Below are positions 18,068 through 26,699 of a stretch of DNA of 64,000 nt, one piece after another. Below the pieces are notes generated by a model. It ran no database searches, was not told the origin of the DNA, and worked only from the letters and a program-made list of their open reading frames with translations. The stretch is from Streptantibioticus_C sp963761325. Its GTDB lineage: Bacteria > Actinomycetota > Actinomycetes > Streptomycetales > Streptomycetaceae. The number at the start of each line of letters is the position of its first letter. The stretch's first letter is position 1. The position numbers and the translations under genes are program-made. Location: contig CAVXGZ010000002.1 in assembly GCA_963761325.1 (NCBI GenBank), positions 62,001-126,000 of the forward strand. Reading direction: 5' to 3'.

Positions 18068-19690
18068 TCAGCTCCTGCTTCCCAGCAGATCGGACAGCTG
18101 TGCGCCCGGCGCGATCTCCTCCGGGTCGACGGGCGCGCAGATCACCGTCGGTCCCGGCGTCCGGAGCGACGTGCGCAGAGCGTCGCGCAGTTCTGCCTTG
18201 GAGCGGGCCGTCACGCCGTCGGCTCCCAACGAGCGGGCGTACCCGGCGAAGTCGACCGCGCCGATGTCCACACCGGCCAGCCGGCCGAAGCGCCTGGCCT
18301 GGTGCATGGCGATGGTCCCGTACAGGCCGTTGTTCACGACGACGACGGTGATGCCGATCCCGTATCGGGCCGCCGTTTCCAGCTCCTGGCCCGTCATGAG
18401 CATGCCGCCGTCGCCCACTACTGCTACGACGTGACGTCCGGGCTCCGCGAGTTTGGCGCCGATCGCGGCCGGTACCGCGTACCCCATCGCCCCGCTGGTG
18501 GGGGCCACTTGTGACCGGGGGGCCCGGTAGCGCCAGAAGCGGTGCAGGAAGGCCGCGAAGTTGCCGGCGTCGTTGGTGATGACGGCATCGTGGGGCAGCT
18601 CCGCCGCCATGCAGGCCACCACGTCGCGGGCGGAACGCAGTGCGGGCTCGTCCGGATCGCCCGCCTCCGACCAGGCCAGGTACTCGGCGTGCTCGGCGGC
18701 GAATCCGGCGGGCCGCGGTTCGCCGTCCCGCCGCAGGGCGCGCAGCGCGAGGCCGGCGTCGCCCAGGGCGACCAGGTCGGCGACCGAGTCGGCCGCGAGG
18801 GCACCGGGATCGATGTCGATCTGCACCACGTGGCCCGACGGCAGGGTGTAGCGCTGGGTGGTCACCTCACTGAGGCGGGAGCCGACCACGAGGACGAGAT
18901 CGCTGCGCTCCAACGCCGAGACGAGGTACTTCGGCGCGCCCAGGCCGAGATGGCCGAGGTGCAGGGGATGCGTGTTGGGGAAGGCGTCCTGCCGGCGGAA
19001 CGCGGTGCACACGCCCGCGCCCCAGGACTCGGCGAAGGCGACGAGCACCTCCTGGTCCCGGCTGCCGCCTCCGGCGATGACGACCGGGGCCCGGGACCGC
19101 TCCAGGCGGCTTCGGATCTCCTCTCGGTCCGCGGACGCCAACTCGCAGCGTGGCGCGGCCGGAAGCGCGGCCGGGCGGCCCTCGCCCGCCGGGCGGCCGA
19201 GCACGTCCGAGGGGAGGATGAGCACCGCCGGGCCGGGACGGCCGCTCTTCGCCTTCCAGATGGCCCGCTGCATCACCTCGTGGGCCCGGTCGGCGCGGTC
19301 GAGGACCTCGACCCACTTGGCGATCGGGCGGAAGAAGGCGGCCAGGTCGATCTCCTGGAAGGCGCCCCTGCCGCGGATGTCGGTCTCGACGTCCCCGACG
19401 AGCACGACCATGGGGGTCGAGTCGTGCGAGGCGGTGTGCACCCCGATGGCCAGGTTCGCCGCCCCGACCGCCCGGGTCGCCATCGCGACGGCGGGAACGC
19501 CGCTGAGCTTCGCGTCCGCCTCCGCCATGAAGGCCGCGCCCGACTCGTGGCGGGTCGAGAACAGCCGGGCCGACGGGTGGCGTTCGACGGCGTCCAGCAC
19601 CTCGAGGAAGCTCTCGCCCGGAACGGTGTAGAAGCGGGTGACGCTGTTGCGTACCGCGACGTCGACAATGGCTTCGCCGGCATTGGTCAT
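18068..19690 (-). CDS. thiamine-diphosphate-dependent enzyme, acetolactate-synthase-like
   Basis: 540 residues with the three-domain layout of the ALS/benzoylformate-decarboxylase group. The N-terminal Pyr domain has FYTVPGESFLEVLDA and the catalytic Glu in FSTRHESGAAFMAE; the middle Rossmann-like domain starts at PVVIAGGGSRDQ; the C-terminal domain has the cofactor motif starting GDGGMLMTGQELETA and closing at VVVNNGLYG. No regulatory-subunit gene is adjacent, so true valine/isoleucine biosynthesis is unlikely; a decarboxylase or carboligase acting on a 2-oxo acid made by the operon is a better fit. ATG 19690 follows GGAAAGGAC. Exact reaction not determinable. Confidence 0.85.
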   Translation of the reverse strand: MTNAGEAIVDVAVRNSVTRFYTVPGESFLEVLDAVERHPSARLFSTRHESGAAFMAEADAKLSGVPAVAMATRAVGAANLAIGVHTASHDSTPMVVLVGDVETDIRGRGAFQEIDLAAFFRPIAKWVEVLDRADRAHEVMQRAIWKAKSGRPGPAVLILPSDVLGRPAGEGRPAALPAAPRCELASADREEIRSRLERSRAPVVIAGGGSRDQEVLVAFAESWGAGVCTAFRRQDAFPNTHPLHLGHLGLGAPKYLVSALERSDLVLVVGSRLSEVTTQRYTLPSGHVVQIDIDPGALAADSVADLVALGDAGLALRALRRDGEPRPAGFAAEHAEYLAWSEAGDPDEPALRSARDVVACMAAELPHDAVITNDAGNFAAFLHRFWRYRAPRSQVAPTSGAMGYAVPAAIGAKLAEPGRHVVAVVGDGGMLMTGQELETAARYGIGITVVVVNNGLYGTIAMHQARRFGRLAGVDIGAVDFAGYARSLGADGVTARSKAELRDALRTSLRTPGPTVICAPVDPEEIAPGAQLSDLLGSRS

Positions 19691-19713
19691 CTACGGCTTG
19701 TCCTTTCCTGGAC

Positions 19714-20439
19714 TCACAGACCCTTTTCCGCGACTTCCGGGCTGCCCTGCAACTGGCTGAGCTCGGCGTGGGCGTGCAGCTCGCGCCGGAGTTCTTCGCT
19801 GTCTCCGGCCTTCAGCGCCGCGACGATGCGGCGGTGGCTGAGGATGGCCGGCTGCATGTCGTACCGTCCCGACGAGTGGTACAGACGTGCCACCTGCGCG
19901 TGGACGTTGAGAGCCTGGTAGCAGTCCAGGAGGGATCGCTTCCTTCCCAGCGAGATGATCGCCTCGTGGAAGGCGGCGTCCTCCGCGTTGAACGTCACGT
20001 GATCGAACGGGGTGGACTCGGCCAGCCGCTCCATGGCGTGTCCGTGCTCCTCCACGGCCCGAACGCCTTCGGTGATGTCCAGGCCCGCGATCGTCTCGAC
20101 GGCGTACCCCTCCAACAGGCGTCTGAGCTGCATCAGTTCCTCCAGCTCGTCCGGAGTCGGAAGTTCCGATACGGCGAAGCCGCGGAAGGGGTCGGCGACC
20201 ACCAAGTGCTCCGCCGCGAGGCGGCCGAGGGCTTCCCGGACCGGCGTGGCGCTGACCGACAGCTCGGCGGCGAGTTGGTCGATGTTCAGCCGCGCGCCGG
20301 GACGCAGGTGCAGCGTCAGCACCTGCTGACGGATCCGCCCGTAGATGACGCCGCTCAGGGCCTCGCTGCGGCGCCTCCTGCGCGGGGCGGCGGGGAGCTG
20401 CCCGCCGACCTCGCTGGTGGAGCTGTTGTTCACGTCCAT
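19714..20439 (-). CDS. GntR-family regulator, FadR/VanR (FCD) type
   Basis: 241 residues. The N-terminal winged helix is clear: IYGRIRQQVLTLHLRPGARL, then DQLAAELSVSATPVREALGR. The C-terminal FCD ligand domain carries Asp/His metal or ligand residues (NAEDAAFHEAIISL, SHRRIVAALKAGD). It leads the minus-strand enzyme operon and faces the ABC transporter operon, so it probably controls both and itself through the palindrome at 20741-20757. FCD regulators are mostly repressors released by an organic acid; the ligand is probably an intermediate of this pathway. Confidence 0.9.
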   Translation of the reverse strand: MDVNNSSTSEVGGQLPAAPRRRRRSEALSGVIYGRIRQQVLTLHLRPGARLNIDQLAAELSVSATPVREALGRLAAEHLVVADPFRGFAVSELPTPDELEELMQLRRLLEGYAVETIAGLDITEGVRAVEEHGHAMERLAESTPFDHVTFNAEDAAFHEAIISLGRKRSLLDCYQALNVHAQVARLYHSSGRYDMQPAILSHRRIVAALKAGDSEELRRELHAHAELSQLQGSPEVAEKGL

Positions 20440-20740
20440 CCCTCAAACCTCTTCGTCGGCCGCGCGTCGTCGTCCAGGCCGCGGTGGCCGCACGCGACGT
20501 CCTGCTCGGCGATCACGTTCTCTGACGTACCAAGGGACGGGCCCGACCGGCGGACCGCCCCGCCGGGCAGTCTGCTGGCTCGGCCGCGCATGCGTGGCGT
20601 TTCCCGCCAACTCCGCGCGCCGACCAGGCGATTCCCGAGCTCCGGTCCCATCGCGCACCACCGCTTCCCTGTCCGATGAGCGATTCCGCGTCGTCGGCCG
20701 GTCGTGGCCGCGAGATCGAGGGGTTCCCCTTGGTAGGACA

Positions 20741-20757
20741 ATCCTATACTATAGGAT
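20741..20757. promoter_or_regulatory. perfect palindrome, probable GntR operator
   Basis: ATCCTATACTATAGGAT: two 8-base arms around one central base, in the divergent region between gntR and the transporter operon. It is the most AT-rich spot of the region and has the length and symmetry of FCD-type GntR operators. Overlapping TAGGACAATCCTA (20734-20746) adds a partial second symmetry. Confidence 0.65.
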
Positions 20758-20773
20758 CCAGGGAGTCAGGGCC

Positions 20774-20959
20774 AGGGCGTGTCTTGTGGATCAGGGTGGA
20801 TCAGGGAGCGGCGTCTGGTGCGGTGCAGCGCAAGGCGCCGGAGCGTCCCGATAGTCGGTGTTATCGGGGCCGTCGCGCAGCGGCTGATGTCACAGCGGCA
20901 ACGCGGCGGGGTGCCGTGCCAGGCGACGCGAGCCCGCCAAGATCCACAAGACACGCCCT
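20774..20959. mobile_element. 186-bp MITE-like element with 19-bp perfect terminal inverted repeats
   Basis: AGGGCGTGTCTTGTGGATC (20774-20792) is exactly complementary to 20941-20959. The interior has no complete gene. One more base would pair if the left flank were T: right flank reads TA, left CA, compatible with a degenerate TA target duplication. Short terminal repeats without transposase are the signature of a miniature inverted-repeat element mobilised in trans. It lies between the operator and the binding-protein gene. Confidence 0.6.
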
Positions 20960-20994
20960 AGCCCGCAGCTTCACTTCGTGAGACCGGAGCGCAG

Positions 20995-22632
20995 ATGGCT
21001 GAGAACTACGTCGAAAAGCACATATCCCGCCGCGGCACACTCCAGATGCTGAGTGGCGGCGCCGGGTTCGCCCTGCTGGGCGGTGGGGCGATGGGGCTGC
21101 TGAGCGCCTGCGGTGCCAACACCGGGGGCGGCAGCGGCGGCGGCCAGATCGCCATCGGGCTCTTCGCGGAGCCGGACTCGCTCGACCCCGCGACGATGCA
21201 CCTGCTCCCGTCGTACCAGGTGACCAGCTCGATATACGACCAGCTGCTGTGGAAGATCGCCGGTCAGTCGGCGGACAGCTTCCTGCCGGGGCTGGCCACC
21301 GGTTACAGCGTCTCGCCCGACGGCAAGACCTACACCTTCAAGCTGCGCAAGGGCGTCACCTTCCACGACGGAACGCGGTTCGACGCGAGTGCCGTCAAGG
21401 CGAACTTCGACCGGATCGTGGCGCCCGCGACGAAGTCGGCCTCCGCCAAAGCGGTGCTCGGCCCGTACCACTCCAGCACCGTCGTGGACGACTACACGGT
21501 CCGGGTCGCCTTCACCACCGCCAACGGCGCGTTCCTCAACAACGTCGCGTCGCCGCTGCTCGCCATCGTGTCCCCCACGGCCGCCCGGAAGAAGGGTTCG
21601 CTCGCGCGGCACCCGGTCGGCACCGGCCCGTTCAAGTTCGGCTCCTGGGTCACCGGAGAATCGATCCAGCTGACCCGCAACGAGAAGTACACGTGGGGCC
21701 CGGACACGGCCGGGCTGCGGGGCCCCGCCAAGCTGACGCAGGTGGTGTTCCGCATCGTCACCTCGTCCCCGTCGCAGGCCAACGCCCTGCAGTCCGGGGC
21801 GCTGCACGTCGCACAGGGCATGGACATCGCCGATCTGCTGCGGGTGACCAAGGCGGGCTTCCGGCAGCGGGTCGTCGACGCCTCGGGCGTGCCGTTCGGC
21901 TTCGTGCTCAACGTGCGCAAGGCCCCCACGGACGACCTGCGGGTGCGCGAGGCGATCCAGTACGCCACCAATGCGCGGGCGATCAACAGCACGGTCTTCT
22001 CCGACGTCTACCGGAGCGCGAACACGGTCCTCACCGCTGCGACGTTCGGGCACAGTACGAAGGTCACCTATTCCTACCAGCCGGACCGCGCCGCCTCCCT
22101 GCTCGACCAGGCCGGCTGGACGATGGGCTCCGGCGGCGTGCGGCACAGGAACGGCCGGCCCCTGCAGTTGTCCTGGCTGCTGGAGAGCGGGGGATTCGGT
22201 TTCCAGGACGCCGCCGAGTTGATGACCTCCCAGTTGCAGAAGGTCGGGATCGCGAGCCAGATCACCCAGAAGGCCACGCCCGAGTACGTCGCCGGCGTCG
22301 AAGCGGGCTCCATGAACGTGTCGGGCCTGTACGACTACGCTGCGGACCCGTACGTCCTCAACACGCTGTTCTCCTGCGCCCAGGTCGGCGACGGGCCGAA
22401 CAACTCGCACTTCTGCAGCCACCAGGTGGACGCCGGCATCGCCGCCGCGATCGCGACGATCAGCCCTCGCGCCCGGGCCACCGCCTACCAGGCGATCCAG
22501 GACGAGCTGATGCGAGAGGCGATGTTCGTCCCCATCTACGACACGGCCGCCGTCTTCGCCACGGCCAAGTCGGTCTCCGGCATCACCTACACGCCGCTCG
22601 CCGTCCCGCTGCTGACCGGAGCGACGGTATGA
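20995..22632 (+). CDS. ABC transporter substrate-binding lipoprotein, family 5 (peptide/nickel type)
   Basis: 545 residues, extracellular and lipid-anchored. A twin-arginine-like start (SRRGTLQML), a hydrophobic core and a lipobox LLSAC at about residues 35-39 are visible. The mature protein has the family 5 landmarks: FAEPDSLDPATMH, TYTFKLRKGVTFHDGTRFDA (a close match to the family signature), NFDRIV, VGTGPFKF and LNVRKAPTDDLRVREAIQYA. GGAG lies ahead of ATG 20995. First gene of an importer operon. Such proteins bind oligopeptides, opines or other oligomeric solutes; with a D-aminoacylase in the divergent operon, an N-acylated or D-amino-acid compound is a reasonable guess. Confidence 0.92.
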   Translation: MAENYVEKHISRRGTLQMLSGGAGFALLGGGAMGLLSACGANTGGGSGGGQIAIGLFAEPDSLDPATMHLLPSYQVTSSIYDQLLWKIAGQSADSFLPGLATGYSVSPDGKTYTFKLRKGVTFHDGTRFDASAVKANFDRIVAPATKSASAKAVLGPYHSSTVVDDYTVRVAFTTANGAFLNNVASPLLAIVSPTAARKKGSLARHPVGTGPFKFGSWVTGESIQLTRNEKYTWGPDTAGLRGPAKLTQVVFRIVTSSPSQANALQSGALHVAQGMDIADLLRVTKAGFRQRVVDASGVPFGFVLNVRKAPTDDLRVREAIQYATNARAINSTVFSDVYRSANTVLTAATFGHSTKVTYSYQPDRAASLLDQAGWTMGSGGVRHRNGRPLQLSWLLESGGFGFQDAAELMTSQLQKVGIASQITQKATPEYVAGVEAGSMNVSGLYDYAADPYVLNTLFSCAQVGDGPNNSHFCSHQVDAGIAAAIATISPRARATAYQAIQDELMREAMFVPIYDTAAVFATAKSVSGITYTPLAVPLLTGATV

Positions 22633-22666
22633 CCTCCCTGTCCCGCACCGGCCTCGGGGACCGACG

Positions 22667-23605
22667 TTGAGCCTGACCACACTCGTCGTGCGGCGCCTCA
22701 TCCTGGCGATCCCGGTGCTGCTCGGCGTCTCCGTCATCACCTTCGCGGCGCTGCACCTGATCCCCGGCGACCCGGCCCGCACCCTGCTGTTCGGCACCGA
22801 CGCCACCCCGCAGCAGGTCGCGGCGCTGCACCGGCAGATGGGGCTGGACCGGCCGCTGCCGCTCCAGTACCTCCAGTACCTCGACCGGCTCCTGCACGGA
22901 AACCTCGGCCAGTCCTACGTCAACCAGGTGCCGGTGACCAGCGAGATCGCCCAACGGCTGCCGGCCACCTCCGAACTCGCGCTCGCCGCCCTGGTCGTGG
23001 GGCTCGCGATCGGGATCCCGGCGGGTCTGGTCGCGGGGATCCGGCGGGGCACCTGGGTGGACAAGGCCGCCACCAGCGGCGCCGTCCTCGGCGTGGCGGT
23101 CCCGTACTTCTGGCTCGCCCTGCTGCTCGTGCTGATCTTCTCGGTGGAACTCGGCCTGGTGCCGTCGCTGGGGGTCGGCGGCCTCACCTCGATCATCCTG
23201 CCGGCCGTCGCGCTCGGCTGGGGCTTCGCGGCGATGATCGCCCGGCTGCTGCGTGCCCGCCTGGTGGACGTCTACTCCCAGCCCTACGTCACGGCGGCCC
23301 GGGCACGCGGCCTGTCCGAGTGGCGGATCCTGGCCACCACGGTGCTGCGCAACGCCTGCGGACCGATGATGGCCGCGCTCGGGCTGCAGATCGGGCATCT
23401 GCTGGCCGGGGCGGTGGCGATCGAGGTGATCTTCGGCCGGTCGGGCATCGGCAGCCTGCTGTACAACGCGATCACCAACAAGGACATACCCAGCGTGCAG
23501 GGCGGAGTCCTCTTCCTCGCGGTCGTCTACGTCGCGCTGAACCTGATCGTCGACGTACTCAAGGCGATCATCGACCCCCGCACCCGGCAGACGGCGAGCT
23601 CATGA
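22667..23605 (+). CDS. ABC transporter permease, DppB type
   Basis: 312 residues, six membrane segments. N-terminal RRLILAIPVLLGVSVITF and LIPGDPARTLLFG are hallmarks of DppB/OppB permeases, and the EAA loop reads YVTAARARGLSEWRILATTV. The furthest upstream start in frame is TTG 22667, whose bases overlap the stop of a 13-codon reading (22629-22670) that itself overlaps the end of the preceding gene. The stop overlaps the next ATG (ATGA), so the operon is translationally coupled. Confidence 0.9.
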   Translation: MSLTTLVVRRLILAIPVLLGVSVITFAALHLIPGDPARTLLFGTDATPQQVAALHRQMGLDRPLPLQYLQYLDRLLHGNLGQSYVNQVPVTSEIAQRLPATSELALAALVVGLAIGIPAGLVAGIRRGTWVDKAATSGAVLGVAVPYFWLALLLVLIFSVELGLVPSLGVGGLTSIILPAVALGWGFAAMIARLLRARLVDVYSQPYVTAARARGLSEWRILATTVLRNACGPMMAALGLQIGHLLAGAVAIEVIFGRSGIGSLLYNAITNKDIPSVQGGVLFLAVVYVALNLIVDVLKAIIDPRTRQTASS

Positions 23606-24540
23606 CTTCGGACACCAAGTGGTGGCAGTGGGCCGCGGTACGGCCTCGGCGGCCGGCCGGACGGCGTGCGCGGCTCACCCCCGGAACCTGGGTGATCGTC
23701 GGCGTGCTGCTGGTCATCGCCCTCGCCGCGCTGCTGGCACCGTGGATCTCCCCCTACTCGCCGACCGCGACCCTGCCGGCCCACCTGGCCGCCCCCTCCG
23801 CACAGCACTGGTTCGGCACCGACCAACTCGGCCGGGACATCTTCAGCCGGACGCTGTGGGGCGGCCGGGTGACCCTGCTGTCCGCCGCGCTCGCGGTGCT
23901 CATCGCCACGGTCGTCGGCGCCGGACTCGGCCTGGTGGCCGGCTACTCGCACCGGCTGGTGAGCTCGGCGATCATGCGCCTGATGGACATCCTGCTGGGC
24001 TTCCCGGCGCTGCTCCTGGCCCTGCTGGTGCTGGCCGCCGCCGGGGGAGGCAGGCTGCCCGAGGCGATCGCGATCAGCATCTCCTTCGTCCCGGTCTTCA
24101 CCCGGGTCGTCTACCTCTCCAGCCTCAGCGTCAAGCAGGAGGGCTACGTGACCGCCGCCAGGGTCTCCGGACTGCGGGCCGGCGCCGTGATGCGCAAGCA
24201 CATCCTGCCCGGCGTCTGGCCGGAAGTGGTCGTGATCATGACGAGCGCGTTCGGCTGGGCGATCCTGCTCTCCTCCACGCTGAGCTTCCTGGGCCTGGGG
24301 GTCCAACCGCCCACGCCCGACTGGGGCGCGGACCTCAACGCGGGACAGAGCTACCTCGTCGACGGCTGGTGGATAAGCGTCGCGCCGGGCGCGGTGATCA
24401 CGCTGACCATCCTGCTCGTCAACCTCCTCGGCGACCATGCCGCCGACGGCGCGGGCGGGCGTACGGTCGGTCACGACGGCGCAGGTCAAGACGCCACCAC
24501 CGCCCTCACGGCGGCGGCCAGCGGACAGGGTGAACTGTGA
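23602..24540 (+). CDS. ABC transporter permease, DppC type
   Basis: 312 residues. ATG 23602 overlaps the preceding stop by four bases. Features: WISPYSPTATLPAHLAAPS, the diagnostic HWFGTDQLGRDIFSRTLWG, EAA loop YVTAARVSGLRAGAVMRKHI and STLSFLGLGVQPPTPDWG. Five to six membrane segments. The C-terminus departs from the usual LGD-x-LRD-x-LDPR end: after NLLGD it reads HAADGAGGRTVGHDGAGQ, a hydrophilic tail, which may be a replaced or drifted terminus. It pairs with the upstream permease as the membrane channel. Confidence 0.9.
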   Translation: MTSDTKWWQWAAVRPRRPAGRRARLTPGTWVIVGVLLVIALAALLAPWISPYSPTATLPAHLAAPSAQHWFGTDQLGRDIFSRTLWGGRVTLLSAALAVLIATVVGAGLGLVAGYSHRLVSSAIMRLMDILLGFPALLLALLVLAAAGGGRLPEAIAISISFVPVFTRVVYLSSLSVKQEGYVTAARVSGLRAGAVMRKHILPGVWPEVVVIMTSAFGWAILLSSTLSFLGLGVQPPTPDWGADLNAGQSYLVDGWWISVAPGAVITLTILLVNLLGDHAADGAGGRTVGHDGAGQDATTALTAAASGQGEL

Positions 24541-26693
24541 TGAGCGCGAATCCGGCAGGACCGGGCACCGACGGCGTCACAACCGCCGCCCCGCTGCTCG
24601 ACGTCAGGGACCTGGCCGTCGCCTTCCACACCCGGCGCGGGGTGGTCAGGGCCGTGGACGGGGTGACCCTGCGCATCGAGCGGGGCGAGACGGTCGGCCT
24701 GGTCGGCGAGTCCGGATCGGGCAAGAGCGCGCTGGCGCAGGCGCTGATGCGGCTGGTCCCGCAGGGGACGACGATCGGCGGTGACCTGCGGTTCGACGGC
24801 ACCGACGTGCTCGCTCTGGACGGCCCGGGGCTGCGCGGGCTGCGCGGCCGCTCCATCGGCATGGTCTTCCAGGACCCCAACGCCACCTTGAACCCGGTCC
24901 GCACCATCGGCGCGCAGCTGACGGAGACGGTGCGGGTCCAGCTCGGACAGGGCGGAAGGGCGGCCCGGCGCACCGCGGTCGACCTCCTCGGCCAGGTCGG
25001 GCTCGCCACCCCGCAGCGGCAGCTCAGCGCGTATCCGCACGAGCTCTCCGGCGGCATGCGCCAGCGGGCGATGATCGCGCTGGCACTCGCGGGGGAGCCG
25101 GAGCTGCTGATCGCCGACGAGGCGACGACCGCGCTGGACGTGAGCGTGCAGGCCCAGATCCTGGCGCTGCTGCGCGGCATCATCGACAGCAGGGGCATGT
25201 CGATGCTCCTGATCACCCACGACCTCGGGGTCGCAGCGAGCATCTCCGACCAGCTGGCCGTGATGTACGCCGGACGGCTGGCCGAACTCGGACCGGCCGC
25301 CGACGTCCTGGACCGCCCGGAACACCCGTACACCGACGCGCTGCTGCGCTGCATCCCGGCGTTCGACGGCGTCGCGGGGCAGCCGCTCCTGACGATCGCG
25401 GGCCAGGCACCCGACCCGCGGGAGCGCCCGCCGGGCTGCGCCTTCGCCCCGCGATGCCGGCTGGCGGAGGACCGGTGCGCCGGCGAGTCGCCGGCCATGT
25501 CCCCACGCTCCGGCTCGCGCCTGGCCGCCTGCTGGGTGACCGGGTCCGGGCGGCCGGCCACCGTGGTCACGGCGGGTCCGCCGGTGAGGGATGCCGAGCC
25601 GACGCTTCACGCGCCGGACGAACCGGCCGCGGCGCCCGCCACGCCGGCCGGTGGTACGGGCGAGCCGAACCTGCTGGCGGTCGACGGCCTGCGGATCGCC
25701 TACCGCGTGCGCTCCCGGCTGTTCGACCGCGGACCGACCAGCCTGGTCGCGGTGCGCGGGATGAGCTTCGAGCTCGCCGCCGGCGAGACGCTGGGCCTGG
25801 TCGGCGAGTCCGGCAGCGGCAAGTCCAGCGCCGCGCGGGCGGTGCTCCGCCTGGAGCCCGCGGCGTCGGGACGGATCTCGTTCGCCGGCCGCGACCTCGA
25901 CCGGCTGTCGGGCCGCGCGCTGCGCGGCGTCCGGCCGGATCTGCAGATGGTGATGCAGGACATCACGACCTCGCTCAACCCGCGGTTCACCGTGGCGCAG
26001 GTGATCGCGGAGCCGATCATCGCGCAGCGGATCGTCCCGCCGGGCGAACGGGCCGCCTACGTCGCGGAGTTGCTCGACGCGGTGTCGCTGCCCAGGCAGG
26101 TTGCCGACTGGCAGGCCCGCGACCTGTCCGGCGGCCAGCGGCAGCGGGTGAACATCGCCCGCGCGCTCGCTTCGAAGCCGACGCTGATCGTCGCCGACGA
26201 GCCGACCTCCGCCCTCGACGTGTCGGTGCGCGCCCAGATCCTCAACCTGATGAAGTCCCTCCAGCGGGAGCGGCAGCTCGCCTACCTGTTCATCAGCCAC
26301 GACCTGGCGGTGGTCCGGCAGATGAGCGACCGCATCGCCGTGCTGTACCTCGGCAAGCTCGTGGAGGTCGGCACCCGGGACGAGATCTGCTCCGCGCCGC
26401 GGCACCCCTACACCCAGGCGCTGCTCGCCGCGGTGCCCTCCATCGAGCGGCGCCGGCACACACCGGGCGTGCTCAGCGGTGAGACGCCCAGCCCCCTGCG
26501 GCCGCCCTCCGGGTGCCCGTTCCGCACCCGGTGCCCGCGCGCCCGCGACATCTGCGCGACACAAGAGCCCGGCCTGGACGCCGCCACCGCGACGCACGCC
26601 GTCGCCTGCTTCTTCCCCGGCCCTGCGGATGCCGCGTTCGCCGGTCCCGGCGCCTCGTCCACCGGCGACGACCAGTCCACCGACAGGAGATGA
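24540..26693 (+). CDS. fused dual ABC ATPase (DppD-DppF fusion)
   Basis: 717 residues containing both ATPases of an oligopeptide-type importer in one chain. Domain 1 (about 20-340): Walker A GESGSGKSALAQ, signature LSGGMRQRAMIALAL, Walker B LLIADEATTALD, Cys-containing end motif GCAFAPRCRLAEDRC. Domain 2 (about 375-700): Walker A GESGSGKSSAAR, signature LSGGQRQRVNIARAL, Walker B LIVADEPTSALD, end motif GCPFRTRCPRARDIC. The Cys-rich tails are typical of this subfamily. The start is ATG 24540, sharing its A with the preceding TGA, with AGGGTGA upstream. It completes the transporter. Confidence 0.93.
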   Translation: MSANPAGPGTDGVTTAAPLLDVRDLAVAFHTRRGVVRAVDGVTLRIERGETVGLVGESGSGKSALAQALMRLVPQGTTIGGDLRFDGTDVLALDGPGLRGLRGRSIGMVFQDPNATLNPVRTIGAQLTETVRVQLGQGGRAARRTAVDLLGQVGLATPQRQLSAYPHELSGGMRQRAMIALALAGEPELLIADEATTALDVSVQAQILALLRGIIDSRGMSMLLITHDLGVAASISDQLAVMYAGRLAELGPAADVLDRPEHPYTDALLRCIPAFDGVAGQPLLTIAGQAPDPRERPPGCAFAPRCRLAEDRCAGESPAMSPRSGSRLAACWVTGSGRPATVVTAGPPVRDAEPTLHAPDEPAAAPATPAGGTGEPNLLAVDGLRIAYRVRSRLFDRGPTSLVAVRGMSFELAAGETLGLVGESGSGKSSAARAVLRLEPAASGRISFAGRDLDRLSGRALRGVRPDLQMVMQDITTSLNPRFTVAQVIAEPIIAQRIVPPGERAAYVAELLDAVSLPRQVADWQARDLSGGQRQRVNIARALASKPTLIVADEPTSALDVSVRAQILNLMKSLQRERQLAYLFISHDLAVVRQMSDRIAVLYLGKLVEVGTRDEICSAPRHPYTQALLAAVPSIERRRHTPGVLSGETPSPLRPPSGCPFRTRCPRARDICATQEPGLDAATATHAVACFFPGPADAAFAGPGASSTGDDQSTDRR

Positions 26694-26699
26694 CCCGCC

